Shown: positions 8,475 through 18,299 of the stretch, one piece after another
Numbering within the stretch: the stretch's first letter is position 1
Layout of the letters: each line of letters begins with the position of its first letter
Origin: Streptomyces humi
GTDB taxonomy: Bacteria; Actinomycetota; Actinomycetes; Streptomycetales; Streptomycetaceae
Direction of reading: 5' to 3'
NCBI RefSeq assembly: GCF_001005085.2
Contig: NZ_LBMU02000017.1
Location: 36,080 to 100,079 of the forward strand
DNA length: 64,000 bases
The notes under the pieces: generated by a model
What the model saw: the letters and a program-made list of their open reading frames with translations, nothing else
The model's database searches: none
Told to the model about the DNA's origin: nothing
Position numbers and translations under genes: made by a program

Positions 8475-9803
8475 TCAGGCCATCCAGCGGTCCGGGCGGG
8501 CCGAACGGCGCCCCGTTCGTGAGCGTTCGGCCTGCTCGCGCAGCAGCGCCGCGGCCTCCTGGACGTCCCGCAGGCGCGCCGTGACGGTCTTGTTGGCTCC
8601 CGTGTCCACATGGACGTCCGCGAGCCGCCACAGCCGCCCCCAGGGCCCCTGCGTCACCCGTACGCTCTGGACCTTGGCGTGCGGCACGAGCGACAGCTTC
8701 CGGCGCAGCAGTCCGTGCCGCGCGGCGAACACCGCGTCCGTGACCGCCAGCCCGTGGCCGCGCCACCACAGCGGGACGCACCAGCGGGCCCGTCGCGGCG
8801 GCCGCGACAGCTCGCCGGGCACGGTCACCCCGGCCAGCACACGCGCGACGACCGACTCGGCCACCGCCCGCGGAGCGACCGGCACCAGCACGGAGTTCTC
8901 CGACCCGGCCACGTCCAGCTCCACCCGCACCCAGCGCAGCGGCCGCCACAGCAGCGGCGCCACGATCCGCACGGTCTGCACCCGCCCCGGCGGCACCGTC
9001 TCGTGGGTGCGGTCCAGCAGCCCGTGGTCGATGCGCAGCCCGTCCGGGGACTCGGCGAGCGTCCAGTCGTACTCCGAGACGAACCGCCCCACGCTGGCCG
9101 TGGCCGCCGCGCCGAGCAGCGGCAGGGCGGTGGCGAGGACCGTCCACACACTGTGCGTCGCCAGCCACAGGAAGGGCGGTACGACGAGCGCGGCGGCCAG
9201 CGAACCCCACGTGGCACCCGTCAGCACGAGCGCGAGCGCCAGCTTGGCCGGCGGCACCCGCATCAGCTCGTGCGCCGGTGCCTCGCCGACCTCGTGCGCC
9301 GTCTCGGGCGCGAAACCGGCGGCGCGCGCGAGCAGCTCCGCGCGCAGTCTCCGCGCCTCGCCCTGTCCCAGGAAGGCGAGTTCGTCCTTCTTGTCGGTGC
9401 CTACGACGTCTATGCGCAGCTTGGCGACGCCCGCCACGCGCGCGAGGAGCGGCTGGGTGACGTCGACGGCCTGGATCCGCTCCAGCCGGATGTGCGCGGT
9501 GCGCCGGAACAACAGGCCGGTGCGTATGCGCAGTTCGCTCTCGGTCACCGCGAAGTAGGTGAACCACCAGGTGAGGAAGCCGTACAGGGAGCCCGCGGCG
9601 ACCAGGACGGCGAGCCCGCCGAGCAGCATGGTCGTGGTCAGCCTGGTCAGCTGTTCCTGCGCCTGGTTCGGGTCGTGCACGGCCCAGCCGGTGATCACCG
9701 CGACCGGCGCCCAGGCCCGCCGGAACGGTGTCACGGGGTGCAGCCGGCGCTCGGCGACGATCCCGTCCGGGCGTATGGCGTCGTCGACGCCGGACGTGCT
9801 CAC
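8475..9803 (-). CDS. bPH2-domain membrane protein, YdbT-like
   Basis: The 442-residue protein has two pairs of hydrophobic helices interleaved with bacterial PH-like (bPH_2) modules. Each module shows the pattern of a strand-rich segment ending in a hydrophobic RIQAVDV or KVQSVRV strand (for example [20 protein letters not shown] and [20 protein letters not shown]). This matches B. subtilis YdbT, which with its partner YdbS forms a membrane pair implicated in bacteriocin tolerance. The GTG start overlaps the stop of the upstream YdbS-like gene (GTGA). The biochemical role is unknown. Confidence 0.85.
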   Translation of the reverse strand: MSTSGVDDAIRPDGIVAERRLHPVTPFRRAWAPVAVITGWAVHDPNQAQEQLTRLTTTMLLGGLAVLVAAGSLYGFLTWWFTYFAVTESELRIRTGLLFRRTAHIRLERIQAVDVTQPLLARVAGVAKLRIDVVGTDKKDELAFLGQGEARRLRAELLARAAGFAPETAHEVGEAPAHELMRVPPAKLALALVLTGATWGSLAAALVVPPFLWLATHSVWTVLATALPLLGAAATASVGRFVSEYDWTLAESPDGLRIDHGLLDRTHETVPPGRVQTVRIVAPLLWRPLRWVRVELDVAGSENSVLVPVAPRAVAESVVARVLAGVTVPGELSRPPRRARWCVPLWWRGHGLAVTDAVFAARHGLLRRKLSLVPHAKVQSVRVTQGPWGRLWRLADVHVDTGANKTVTARLRDVQEAAALLREQAERSRTGRRSARPDRWMA

Positions 9804-10303
9804 AGGCCCGCCGATCGGGCCTCGCCGAGCTCGGTGAGCCGGTCGCGCAGCCGTTCCGCCTCGGCCGGTTCGAGGCCGGGGATGGTCGCGTCGGTGGCCG
9901 CGGCGGCGGTGTGCAGCTGCACGCTGGCCAGCCCGAAGTGCCGTTCGACGGGCCCCGAGGTCACCTCCACCAGCTGCATCCGCCCGTACGGCACCACGGT
10001 CTCCTCGTGCCACAGCACACCGCGGCTGATCAGCAGGTCGTCGGCCCGCTCCGCGTACCGCCAGGACCGCCAGTTGCGGCCCAGCAGCACCCAGCCCCAT
10101 GCCAGCACGGCCAGCGGCAGCAGCGCGAACGCCGCCCACGCCGGGCCCGCGAGCAGGCCCAGCAGCAGTCCCACGGCCAGGGCGGTCAGTCCCAGCCACA
10201 CCACCAGCAGCAGCCGGCGCATCCGGAGCAGGCCGGGCGGCAGCCCCGTCCACACCGGCTCGGTCCCCGTGGTCTCGGCGCCGGCGGCGCTCCCCGTCTC
10301 CAT
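9800..10303 (-). CDS. bPH2-domain membrane protein, YdbS-like
   Basis: The 167-residue protein has two adjacent hydrophobic helices (about residues 30-75), a bPH_2 module ([20 protein letters not shown] then a [17 protein letters not shown] strand) and a short helical tail. It is the small partner of the YdbT-like protein downstream, translationally coupled by GTGA. The ATG at 10303 is preceded by TACGCT ending six bases upstream, suggesting a leaderless mRNA. It is transcribed divergently from nuoD2. Confidence 0.85.
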   Translation of the reverse strand: METGSAAGAETTGTEPVWTGLPPGLLRMRRLLLVVWLGLTALAVGLLLGLLAGPAWAAFALLPLAVLAWGWVLLGRNWRSWRYAERADDLLISRGVLWHEETVVPYGRMQLVEVTSGPVERHFGLASVQLHTAAAATDATIPGLEPAEAERLRDRLTELGEARSAGL

Positions 10304-10334
10304 GCGCCCAGCGTACGTAGGGGAGACTGGGTCC

Positions 10335-11486
10335 ATGACTCCTACGACGGAGACCACGGTCGGGATCGGCGGCGCCGCGGAGAGCACCGACATGGTGCTC
10401 AACATCGGCCCCCAGCACCCCTCCACGCACGGCGTGCTGCGGTTGCGGCTGGTGCTGGACGGCGAGCGGATCGTCTCCGCGGAACCGGTGATCGGCTACA
10501 TGCACCGGGGCGCCGAGAAACTCTTCGAGGCGCGTGACTACCGGCAGATCATCATGCTCGCCAACCGTCACGACTGGCTGTCGGCCTTCTCGAACGAACT
10601 GGGCGTGGTCCTCGCCGTCGAGCGCATGCTCGGCATGGAGGTGCCGGTCCGCGCGGTGTGGACGCGCACCCTGCTCGCCGAGCTGAACCGGGTGCTCAAC
10701 CACCTGATGTTCCTCGGCTCCTATCCGCTGGAGCTGGGCGGGATCACGCCGGTCTTCTACGCGTTCCGCGAGCGCGAGGTGCTCCAGAACGTCATGGAGG
10801 AGGTCTCCGGCGGGCGGATGCACTACATGTTCAACCGCGTGGGCGGCCTCAAGGAGGACCTGCCGGCCGGCTGGACCGCACGCGCGCGTGCCGCCGTCTC
10901 CGCCGTGCGCTCCCGGATGGACGTCTTCGACGACCTGGTGCTCGGCAACGAGATCTTCCGGGGGCGGACGCGGGGCGTGGGTGTCCTCGCGCCGGAGGCC
11001 GTGCACGCGTACGGCGTGAGCGGTCCCATCGCGCGGGCCTCGGGCGTCGACTTCGACCTGCGCCGCGACGAGCCCTACCTGGCGTACGGCGAGCTCCAGG
11101 ACACCCTCCGGGTGGTCACCCGGTCCGAGGGCGACTGCCTGGCCCGCTTCGAGTGCCTCCTGGAGCAGACGCACAACGCCCTGGACCTGGCCGACGCCTG
11201 CCTGGACCGGGCCGCCGAGCTGCCGCCGGGTCCGATCAACCAGCGGCTCCCCAAGGTCCTCAAGGCGCCCGAGGGCCACACCTACGCCTGGACCGAGAAC
11301 CCCCTCGGCATCAACGGCTACTACCTGGTCAGCAAGGGTGAGAAGACCCCGTACCGGCTGAAGCTGCGCTCCGCCTCGTACAACAACATCCAGGCCCTGA
11401 CCGAACTGCTGCCGGGGACCCTGGTGGCGGACATGGTGGCGATCCTGGGGTCGATGTTCTTCGTCGTCGGGGACATCGACAAGTAG
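10335..11486 (+). CDS. nuoD2: Solitary NADH-quinone oxidoreductase subunit D paralogue (NuoD2)
   Basis: The 383-residue protein is a complex I 49-kDa/NuoD homologue, with [14 protein letters not shown] (residues 24-37), the HRGAEKL segment (57-63), [21 protein letters not shown] and a [12 protein letters not shown]...[20 protein letters not shown]-terminus. It is shorter than a standard NuoD (about 440 residues), and no other nuo gene is near, so it is an orphan paralogue. Whether it joins complex I, replaces NuoD under some condition, or serves another hydrogenase-like complex cannot be told. Residue Arg58 aligns with the arginine that NDUFAF7 methylates in the mitochondrial homologue, and a MidA/NDUFAF7-type gene converges on it 18 bp away. 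Confidence 0.9.
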   Translation: MTPTTETTVGIGGAAESTDMVLNIGPQHPSTHGVLRLRLVLDGERIVSAEPVIGYMHRGAEKLFEARDYRQIIMLANRHDWLSAFSNELGVVLAVERMLGMEVPVRAVWTRTLLAELNRVLNHLMFLGSYPLELGGITPVFYAFREREVLQNVMEEVSGGRMHYMFNRVGGLKEDLPAGWTARARAAVSAVRSRMDVFDDLVLGNEIFRGRTRGVGVLAPEAVHAYGVSGPIARASGVDFDLRRDEPYLAYGELQDTLRVVTRSEGDCLARFECLLEQTHNALDLADACLDRAAELPPGPINQRLPKVLKAPEGHTYAWTENPLGINGYYLVSKGEKTPYRLKLRSASYNNIQALTELLPGTLVADMVAILGSMFFVVGDIDK

Positions 11487-11504
11487 GCGGCGCCAGGCCG
11501 GCTG

Positions 11505-12527
11505 CTACAGCAGTGCGTCCTTGATCCCGACCGGCTGGACCAGCCAGCCGAAGTCGCCGAGGCCGCCGGGGGCGGTGAGTTCGGCGGCCTCGCCGCTGAC
11601 GGCGAGCGCGCGTACGTAGGCGGCGGGGTGTGTGGAGGCGAGCGTGAGCGGCGGGCGGGCGCCGACCACGCCCAGGGCGCGCAGGGCGTCGCGTTGGGTG
11701 CAGAGCAGCGCCTCGGGCAGCCTGAGCGCCGGGTCGAGCGCCGCGCACGCGTCCAGCGCGACGTGCGCCGTGATGTCGCACGCCCCGTCCGGCACGGGCA
11801 CCGTCCCACGCCCCTTGCGGAAGCCGGTGAGCGTCCCGAAGGGCGGACGGGCGGCCACGGTGTGCGCGTAGTCCACGGCCACCGCGAGCCCCCGCTGGAG
11901 GCTGGTGACCGCGGACGCCCACGCCTGGTCCCGGGACAGGCCGATCTCCGCGCGCTGCCCCGGCTCGGTGCCCAGCGGCCACCACCGCGCCAGCCACTCC
12001 GCGTCCGCGCCCGACACGGGCCCGCCCGGCAGCTCGGTGCCGTCGCGCCGGACGAGCACCAGCCGGGTCACCCCGGCGGGGTCCACCTCGGCGACGTCGA
12101 CCGGGACGTTGTCCAGCCACTCGTTGGCGAACAGCAGGCCGGTGACCGTGCGCGGCAGCTCGGACAGCCAGGTGACCCGCTCGGGGAGGCGGGCCGGGCG
12201 GTCGGCGATCTCGACGGCGTACGCGCGCGTGCGGGCCGACACCTCGGCGGGCAGCGCCGCGAGCACACCGGTGACCAGTTCGCCGCGGCCGGCGCCCATG
12301 TCGACGAAGTCGAGCTCCTCGGGACGGCCCAGCGCCTCGTCGACCCTGCACAGCAGCTCGGCCACCGCCTCGGCGAACAGCCGCGAGGCGTGCACCGACG
12401 TACGGAAGTGCCCGGCCGGCCCCTCCGGGCGGCGGTAGAAGCCGCCGGGGCCGTACAGGGCCGCCTCGGTGGCCGCGCGCCAGCCCCGGGCGTCGTCAGC
12501 CGTCTCTCGCGTCGCCTCATCCGTCAC
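11505..12527 (-). CDS. SAM-dependent methyltransferase, MidA/NDUFAF7 family
   Basis: The 340-residue protein has the family N-terminus [12 protein letters not shown] (about 25-36), SAM motif [12 protein letters not shown] (75-85), [14 protein letters not shown] and VAVDYAHTV. The best-known family member, mitochondrial NDUFAF7, dimethylates an arginine of the complex I subunit homologous to NuoD. Here the gene converges on the nuoD paralogue, a suggestive pairing. The start is GTG with TAGTCT ending six bases upstream, indicating leaderless expression. Substrate assignment remains inference. Confidence 0.85.
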   Translation of the reverse strand: MTDEATRETADDARGWRAATEAALYGPGGFYRRPEGPAGHFRTSVHASRLFAEAVAELLCRVDEALGRPEELDFVDMGAGRGELVTGVLAALPAEVSARTRAYAVEIADRPARLPERVTWLSELPRTVTGLLFANEWLDNVPVDVAEVDPAGVTRLVLVRRDGTELPGGPVSGADAEWLARWWPLGTEPGQRAEIGLSRDQAWASAVTSLQRGLAVAVDYAHTVAARPPFGTLTGFRKGRGTVPVPDGACDITAHVALDACAALDPALRLPEALLCTQRDALRALGVVGARPPLTLASTHPAAYVRALAVSGEAAELTAPGGLGDFGWLVQPVGIKDALL

Positions 12528-12645
12528 CGGGCCAGACTAGGCGCACAGGTGATCACCTTCTCCACCTTGCGGAGTACACGTGCGGAGCAGGGATCGGCCC
12601 TCCGGTTGACCCCTGCACCTATCACGCTTCCCTACTCTGGGTTAC

Positions 12646-13851
12646 GTGCAGCGCCTCTATGACTTCCTCCGCAGGCACCCGACATGGGTCGACACCTTCT
12701 GGGCCGTCGTCCTGTTCGGGCTCTCCGGCGCGAGCGCCTGGAGGCTCGACCAGAGTCGGGACCACCACGGCTCGACCGCCGGCATGGTCGCCGTGTCGGT
12801 CGTGATGGCCGTCGTCGTCGCGCTGCGCCGCCGGGTCCCGGAGCGGATGCTGCTGCTGGCCGCGGCCACCGGCCTGGCCCAGCTGATGCTGGACGTGGAG
12901 ACGACCGTCGCCAACTTCGCCATGCTGGTGATCGTCTGCACGAACGCCGCGGTCGGCGCCCGCTGGGCGTCCCGGTTCGGCCTGTACGGCGGGTTGTGCG
13001 CGGCGCCCCTGGCGGAGATCCGCTGGCCGCAGCACGACGCGAGTCTCCCCGGCCATGTCGCGATCGTGCTCTTCCAGACGGTGCCGTTCGTGCTCGCCTG
13101 GGTGCTCGGTGACTCCATGCGCACCCGTCGCGCGTACTTCGCGCAGCTGGAGGAGCGGGCCGCCCGGCTGGAGAAGGAGCGCGAGGCGCAGTCCAAGGTC
13201 GCGGTCGCCGCCGAACGCGCCCGGATCGCGCGTGAGCTGCACGACGTGGTGGCGCACAACGTGTCGGTGATGGTGGTCCAGGCCGACGGCGCCGCCTACG
13301 TCCTCGACGCCGCCCCGGACCAGGCGAAGAAGGCCCTGGAGACGATCTCCTCCACCGGCCGGCAGGCCCTCGCCGAGATGCGCCGCCTGCTGGGCGTGCT
13401 GCGTACCGGCGAGCACAAGGAGGTCGGCGAGTACGTCCCGCAGCCGGACGTCGAGCAGATCGACGAGCTGGTCGAGCAGTGCCGCACCTCCGGACTGCCC
13501 GTCGACTTCAAGGTCGAGGGCACCCCGCGCCCGCTGCCCAGCGGCGTCGAGCTCACGGCGTACCGGATCGTGCAGGAGGCGCTGACCAACACCCGCAAGC
13601 ACGGCGGGCCCAACGCGGGCGCGAGCGTGCGGCTGGTGTACTTCGACGACGGACTCGGCCTGCTGGTGGAGGACGACGGTACGGGCGCCCCGCACGAGAT
13701 GTACGAGGAGGGCGGTGCCGACGGCCAGGGCCACGGCCTGATCGGCATGCGCGAGCGGGTCGGCATGGTGGGGGGCACCCTCGACGCCGGCCCCCGCCCT
13801 GGCGGAGGATTCCGCATTAGTGCCCTGCTGCCGCTCAAACCGGCGCACTGA
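12646..13851 (+). CDS. Two-component sensor histidine kinase, NarL/DesK type
   Basis: The 401-residue kinase has a membrane-embedded sensor of five or six helices (about residues 15-165) with almost no extracellular loop, a short coiled coil (LEERAARLEKEREAQ), then HisKA_3 with phospho-acceptor His199 in RELHDVVAHN, and a HATPase domain with an N box (QEALTNTRKH), DDGTG and GHGLIGMRERV. Such intramembrane sensors often follow membrane state or small hydrophobic ligands. The start is GTG, with TACTCT ending seven bases upstream. It is followed 84 bp later by its response regulator. The signal is unknown. Confidence 0.92.
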   Translation: MQRLYDFLRRHPTWVDTFWAVVLFGLSGASAWRLDQSRDHHGSTAGMVAVSVVMAVVVALRRRVPERMLLLAAATGLAQLMLDVETTVANFAMLVIVCTNAAVGARWASRFGLYGGLCAAPLAEIRWPQHDASLPGHVAIVLFQTVPFVLAWVLGDSMRTRRAYFAQLEERAARLEKEREAQSKVAVAAERARIARELHDVVAHNVSVMVVQADGAAYVLDAAPDQAKKALETISSTGRQALAEMRRLLGVLRTGEHKEVGEYVPQPDVEQIDELVEQCRTSGLPVDFKVEGTPRPLPSGVELTAYRIVQEALTNTRKHGGPNAGASVRLVYFDDGLGLLVEDDGTGAPHEMYEEGGADGQGHGLIGMRERVGMVGGTLDAGPRPGGGFRISALLPLKPAH

Positions 13852-13935
13852 CACTGACGCACGCCCCCGGTTGACACCTGTCACGCCCCGGAGAATCCGG
13901 GCGTAAGCAGACGAACGGAAACGGAAGAGGAGCCG

Positions 13936-14610
13936 ATGACGATCCGCGTGATGCTCGTCGACGACCAGGTGCTGCTGCGCACCGGGTTCCGGATGGTGCT
14001 CGCCGCCCAGCCGGACATGGAGGTCGTCGCGGAGGCGGGCGACGGCGTCGAGGCCCTTCAGGTGCTGCGGTCCAGTGAGGTGGACGTGGTGCTGATGGAC
14101 GTGCGCATGCCCAAGCTGGACGGCGTGGAGACCACCCGCCGCATCTGCGTCGAGCCCGATCCGCCCAAGGTGCTCATCCTGACCACCTTCGACCTCGACG
14201 AGTACGCCTTCTCCGGGCTGAAGGCGGGCGCCTCCGGCTTCATGCTCAAGGACGTGCCCCCGGGCGAACTGCTGGCCGCGATCCGGTCCGTGCACAGCGG
14301 TGACGCCGTCGTCGCGCCCTCCACCACCCGGCGGCTGCTCGACCGGTTCGCGCCGATGCTGCCCTCGGCAGGCAAGGAGCCCCGGCACCAGGAACTGGAG
14401 CGCCTCACCGACCGTGAGCGCGAGGTCATGGTGCTGGTCGCGCAGGGCCTGTCGAACGGCGAGATCGCGGGCCGGCTGGTGCTGTCCGAGGCGACCGTGA
14501 AGACCCATGTGGGCCGCATCCTGACCAAGCTCGGGCTGCGCGACCGGGTCCAGGTCGTCGTGCTGGCCTACGAGACCGGACTGGTCCGGGCGGGCGGCGG
14601 ACGCGGCTAG
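13936..14610 (+). CDS. NarL/LuxR-family response regulator
   Basis: The 224-residue protein has a receiver domain with acidic pair Asp9-Asp10, phospho-acceptor Asp55 in LMDVRMP, and the conserved Lys in MLKDVPP. A LuxR-type helix-turn-helix (LTDREREVMVLVAQGLSNGE to KTHVGRILTKLGL) is at about 155-205. A strong ribosome site (GGAAGAGGAG) precedes the ATG. It pairs with the kinase immediately upstream. The 3' end faces an ArsR-type regulator only 13 bp away. Confidence 0.95.
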   Translation: MTIRVMLVDDQVLLRTGFRMVLAAQPDMEVVAEAGDGVEALQVLRSSEVDVVLMDVRMPKLDGVETTRRICVEPDPPKVLILTTFDLDEYAFSGLKAGASGFMLKDVPPGELLAAIRSVHSGDAVVAPSTTRRLLDRFAPMLPSAGKEPRHQELERLTDREREVMVLVAQGLSNGEIAGRLVLSEATVKTHVGRILTKLGLRDRVQVVVLAYETGLVRAGGGRG

Positions 14611-14623
14611 GGCGCAACACGCC

Positions 14624-15724
14624 CTAGCGGAGTATGCCCTCCAGGAAGTCGCTGCCCAGGCGGGCGACGACCGTGACGTCGAGCTGGTGCAGCACGTACC
14701 GCCCGCGGCGGCGCGTCGTGACCAGGCCCGCCTTCTTGAGCACACCCAGATGCCGGGACACCTCCGGTGCCGAGAGACCGTGCGCCTGCGCCAGCTCGCT
14801 GGTGGTGTACGCGCTGCGTGCCAGGTACCGGCACAGCCGCATCCGCACGGGGTGGGAGAGCGCGGCCATCCGTAGCGTCAGCTGCTCCACCGACGCCGGA
14901 GAGGCCAGCTCCGGCGAGCCGGCCGGATAGTGCAGCACCGGCTGCCAGCCGAAGCGGTGCAGCACCATCAGGTGCGGCCAGCCGAGGCTCGTGGGCACCA
15001 GCAGCAGCCCGTCGGCGTCCGTCACCGCGTGCCCGTCGGTCAGCTTGTCCACGATGATGCGCGAGCCCGTCCCGTCCAGCGTCACGGAGGGCGAGACCGC
15101 CGTCAGCGCTTCGGCCAGCCCCTTGCGCCGCAGCAGCTCGGTCTTGTGCCGGGCGTCGGCCGCCAGCTGGTGCCGCAGCCGCGACCAGGCCTCGTCGAAG
15201 AAAGCGGTCGCGCAGTCCTCCAGGAACCGGCGCAGCCAGGCGCGCACGCTCGGCGGGTCGTCGAGCAGGCGCTGGGCGAAACGGACCTGCCGGGGGCCGC
15301 GCGAGGCCGCCACCTCCAGCGCCCGCCGACGCACCACGGGGTCCGCCAGGATGTCCGGGGCCCGGGTGTCGTACGACCACACACAGGTGAACTCCAGGGC
15401 GGCGTCCACGAACTGGGCGTCCGTCAGCTTGTCCAGCTGGTCCAGTTCCTCCGCGAGCGTGCCGCCCGGGACCGCGCCCGGCAGGCCCGCACAGGGCAGG
15501 AACAGGTCCGAGAACGTGGACCGCCACAGGAAGTCCGCCTCGGACATCCGGTCCGCCAGGTCCGGTTCCAGGCGCGCGGTCACGCCCGTCACCCAGCCCT
15601 GGAGGCCGGGGTGGTGTCCCGGCTCGGACAGCGCGTGCAGGGCCATGCCGAGCTCGGCCAGCGGCGAGGGCACGACAGCGACCCGCTCGGGCCGCAGCCC
15701 CGCGATGTCGATGCGTACGCTCAT
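14624..15724 (-). CDS. ArsR-type winged-helix regulator with large N-terminal domain (DUF5937-like)
   Basis: The 366-residue protein ends in an ArsR-like winged helix (about 285-350: MAALSHPVRMRLCRYLAR, TTSELAQAHGLSAPEVSRHL, LKKAGLVTTRRRGRYVLHQL). The preceding 270 residues are alpha-rich and match the DUF5937 domain often joined to ArsR heads in actinobacteria; no metal-binding Cys cluster is visible, so a metal sensor is unlikely. The ATG at 15724 has GGGGAC immediately upstream and a CACGAT hexamer, so it could be leadered or leaderless. Its targets are unknown; it may control itself or the adjacent two-component pair. Confidence 0.82.
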   Translation of the reverse strand: MSVRIDIAGLRPERVAVVPSPLAELGMALHALSEPGHHPGLQGWVTGVTARLEPDLADRMSEADFLWRSTFSDLFLPCAGLPGAVPGGTLAEELDQLDKLTDAQFVDAALEFTCVWSYDTRAPDILADPVVRRRALEVAASRGPRQVRFAQRLLDDPPSVRAWLRRFLEDCATAFFDEAWSRLRHQLAADARHKTELLRRKGLAEALTAVSPSVTLDGTGSRIIVDKLTDGHAVTDADGLLLVPTSLGWPHLMVLHRFGWQPVLHYPAGSPELASPASVEQLTLRMAALSHPVRMRLCRYLARSAYTTSELAQAHGLSAPEVSRHLGVLKKAGLVTTRRRGRYVLHQLDVTVVARLGSDFLEGILR

Positions 15725-15801
15725 GTCCCCATCGTGCACCCGGCCACTGACAACGCCCCGCCGGCCGACCACGTACGGCCGCCCCGCGAAGAACGCTCCC
15801 C

Positions 15802-15890
15802 GGCGCTCCCCCGGGCCGCCCTCAGGCGCTCCCGCGGCCGGCTTCAGGCGCTTCCACAGCCCACTTCGGGCGCTCCCGCGGCGGGCTTCA
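15802..15890. repeat. 22-bp tandem repeat starting at the stop codon of the aldolase-like gene
   Basis: On the minus strand four units of 22-23 bp follow one another from 15890 down to 15802. Units one, three and four begin with TGA, and most units end with GGGAGCGCC or a close variant. The first TGA is the real stop codon of the gene at 15888-17126, so the array is a set of copies of the gene's terminal segment. Confidence 0.8.
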
Positions 15891-17126
15891 GGAGGACGGC
15901 GCTTCGGGCAGGCGGCCCGCGAAGTCCGCGACCGCCGCCCGCACCTCCCGCGGCGTCCAGTCCAGGCCCGCCGCCGCCACCGTCACCTCGGTCATCGAGA
16001 TGCCCGGACCCTTCGCGTTCCAGAAGCCGGCGAACAGGTAGGTGCCGGTCTCCTCGGCCTGCCGGAGCGCCGCCTCCGTGAGCACCTCCGCCTCGTACGG
16101 CAGCCAGACCTGGAACTGGTGGGTGTGAGGTTCCCCGGGGTGCACCCGGGACCAGGGGACGCCGGTCTCCCGAAGGCCCTCGCGCACGGCCGCGGCGACC
16201 ACGCGCGCGTGCCGTACGTACTCCGGCAGGCGCGGCAGTTCGCGGTCCAGCCCGATCAGCGCCGCGAGGGCGGTCGGAAACTGCTGGAAGACCATCCCGC
16301 CGTACCGGTGGCGCCAGGTCTTCGCCTCGTCGACCAGGCTCCCGGGGCCGGCCAGCGCGGCCCCGCCGATACCGCCCAGGGACTTGTAGAACGACACGTA
16401 GACGCTGTCCGCGAGGTCCGCGATCTCGGGCAGTGGCCGCCCGAAGTGGACGGTGGTCTCCCACAGGCGCGCGCCGTCGAAGTGCACCACCGCGTCGCGC
16501 TCCCGGGCCGCCTCCACGACCTCGGTGAGCTCCTCCCAGGAGGGCAGCACGAAACCGGCGTCCCGCAGCGGCAGCTCCAGCATCAGAGTGCCGAACGGCT
16601 CCTCGAAGTCGCGTATCTCCTGGGCGGTGGGGAGCCGGGGCTCACCGGTGACTCGCACCGTGCGCAGGCCGGCCACCTCGCGGAAGGCGTCGCGTTCGTG
16701 CACCTCGGGATGGGCGAGGGCGTGCAGGGCGACCGTGGGGCTGCCGGTGCGGGCCGCCCAGCAGCGCAGGGCGACCTGCTGGGCCATCGTGCCGGTCGGG
16801 AAGAACGCGGCGGCCTCCGTGCCGAGCAGGTCCGCGACCCGCTTCTCCAGGGCCTCGACGACACCGTTGCCGTAGATGTCCACGGACTCGTCCAGGTCGT
16901 AGGCCCCGGGGGCGGCTTCCTGGAGCAGCGCGAGCTGTTCCCGGAGGGTGGCGCGCAGGTTCACGCGCGCGAGGACGCGTTCCGCCTCCCGGTAGGCGGT
17001 CGCGCGCCGCTCCTTCAGCCGTTGTTCGGCCGACAGGGGTGCCTCCGGTCGCACGGTGTCGCGGATCTCGTCCCCGGGGGTCTCGCCCGGGCCGGTTCCG
17101 TCCTGGGGGGTGGGCTGGTCGCTCAT
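15888..17126 (-). CDS. Threonine-aldolase-like PLP enzyme (beta-eliminating lyase family)
   Basis: The 412-residue fold-type I PLP enzyme resembles low-specificity threonine aldolases and related beta-eliminating lyases. Visible features are YGNGVVEALEKRVADLLGTE, FFPTGTMAQQ, HFDGARLWE (the aspartate that pairs with the PLP ring) and YVSFYKSLGGIGG with the Schiff-base lysine Lys248. The N-terminal 45 residues are polar and variable. The substrate may be L-threonine, L-allo-threonine or another beta-hydroxy amino acid. The ATG at 17126 has CAGGGC close upstream. Confidence 0.82.
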   Translation of the reverse strand: MSDQPTPQDGTGPGETPGDEIRDTVRPEAPLSAEQRLKERRATAYREAERVLARVNLRATLREQLALLQEAAPGAYDLDESVDIYGNGVVEALEKRVADLLGTEAAAFFPTGTMAQQVALRCWAARTGSPTVALHALAHPEVHERDAFREVAGLRTVRVTGEPRLPTAQEIRDFEEPFGTLMLELPLRDAGFVLPSWEELTEVVEAARERDAVVHFDGARLWETTVHFGRPLPEIADLADSVYVSFYKSLGGIGGAALAGPGSLVDEAKTWRHRYGGMVFQQFPTALAALIGLDRELPRLPEYVRHARVVAAAVREGLRETGVPWSRVHPGEPHTHQFQVWLPYEAEVLTEAALRQAEETGTYLFAGFWNAKGPGISMTEVTVAAAGLDWTPREVRAAVADFAGRLPEAPSS

Positions 17127-17333
17127 GCCCTGGATGATGCCGTGGCGCGGGCCCGTGCGGCCCGGGATTTTCCGCCCGGTGGCATCCGGCGCCCCGTCCC
17201 GGCGGCATCCGCTCCGGTGTGACGGGTCACCCACAGCCTGTGGACGGCCAACTGGGCCCGGACCCGATAGCGTTAACATGACGAGAAATCGTCCGGTACC
17301 CAGAGCGGACTGGAACGGGAAGGCCACTGCCGC

Positions 17334-18299
17334 GTGAGTACAGTCCAACAGCCAGATCCCAGCGACCGCCCCGCACGGCTCACCGTGGGCGTCGTCGGCG
17401 CCGGCCGCGTGGGCCCCGCGCTCGCCGCGTCCCTGCGGCTCGCGGGCCACCGTCCGGTGGCCGTCTCCGGTGTCTCCGACACCTCCCGGCGGCGCGCCGA
17501 GGCGATGCTGCCCGACGTCCCGCTGGTACCGCCCGCCGAGGTGCTCCAGCGCGCCGACCTGGTGCTCCTGACCGTCCCCGACGACGCACTGCCCGGCCTG
17601 GTCACCGGCCTCGCCGAGACCGGCGCGGTGCGCCCGGGCCAGCTGCTCGTGCACACCTCAGGACGCTACGGCGCGAAGGTCCTGGACCCCGCCCTGCGCG
17701 CGGGCGCGCTGCCGCTGGCCCTGCACCCCGCGATGACCTTCACGGGGACACCGGTGGACGTGCAGCGGCTGGCCGGCTGCTCGTTCGGCGTCACCGCGCC
17801 CGAGGAACTGCGGATGGCGGCGCAGGCCCTGGTCATCGAGATGGGCGGCGAACCGGAGTGGATCTCCGAGGAGAACCGCCCGCTCTACCACGCGGCCCTC
17901 GCCCTCGGCGCCAACCACCTGGTCACCCTGGTCTCCCAGTCCATGGAGCTGCTGCGCACCGCCGGCGTCGAGGCCCCCGACCGGATGCTCGGCCCGCTGC
18001 TGGGCGCCGCCCTGGACAACGCCCTGCGCTCCGGGGACGCGGCGCTGACCGGGCCGGTCGCGCGCGGGGACGCGGGCACCGTCGCCGCGCACGTCACGGA
18101 GTTGCGCAGGCACGCCCCGCAAGCCGTCGACGGCTACCTGGCGATGGCCCGCGCGACGGCCGACCGGGCCCTCGCGCACGGCCTGCTGAAGCCGGAACTC
18201 GCCGAGGACCTCCTCGGCGTCCTCGCGAACCGTCCCGGTGAAGCGAACGGCACCGACGGCACCGAAGGCACCGAAGGCCCCGAGGGGAACGCCCGATGA
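17334..18299 (+). CDS. Rossmann-like/DUF2520 protein of the pantothenate-NAD operon
   Basis: The 321-residue protein has an N-terminal NAD(P)-binding fold ([17 protein letters not shown], about 18-34) and a C-terminal helical DUF2520 domain ([21 protein letters not shown]). The layout matches ketopantoate-reductase/F420-dependent-like dehydrogenases. Actinobacterial genomes, including M. tuberculosis, place this family directly before panC, so a ketopantoate reductase or related oxidoreductase role is plausible but unproven. The start is GTG, with AAGG about 11 bases upstream. A 19-codon frame (17278-17337) ends inside this start codon (GTGA). The gene's own stop overlaps panC (ATGA). Confidence 0.85.
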   Translation: MSTVQQPDPSDRPARLTVGVVGAGRVGPALAASLRLAGHRPVAVSGVSDTSRRRAEAMLPDVPLVPPAEVLQRADLVLLTVPDDALPGLVTGLAETGAVRPGQLLVHTSGRYGAKVLDPALRAGALPLALHPAMTFTGTPVDVQRLAGCSFGVTAPEELRMAAQALVIEMGGEPEWISEENRPLYHAALALGANHLVTLVSQSMELLRTAGVEAPDRMLGPLLGAALDNALRSGDAALTGPVARGDAGTVAAHVTELRRHAPQAVDGYLAMARATADRALAHGLLKPELAEDLLGVLANRPGEANGTDGTEGTEGPEGNAR

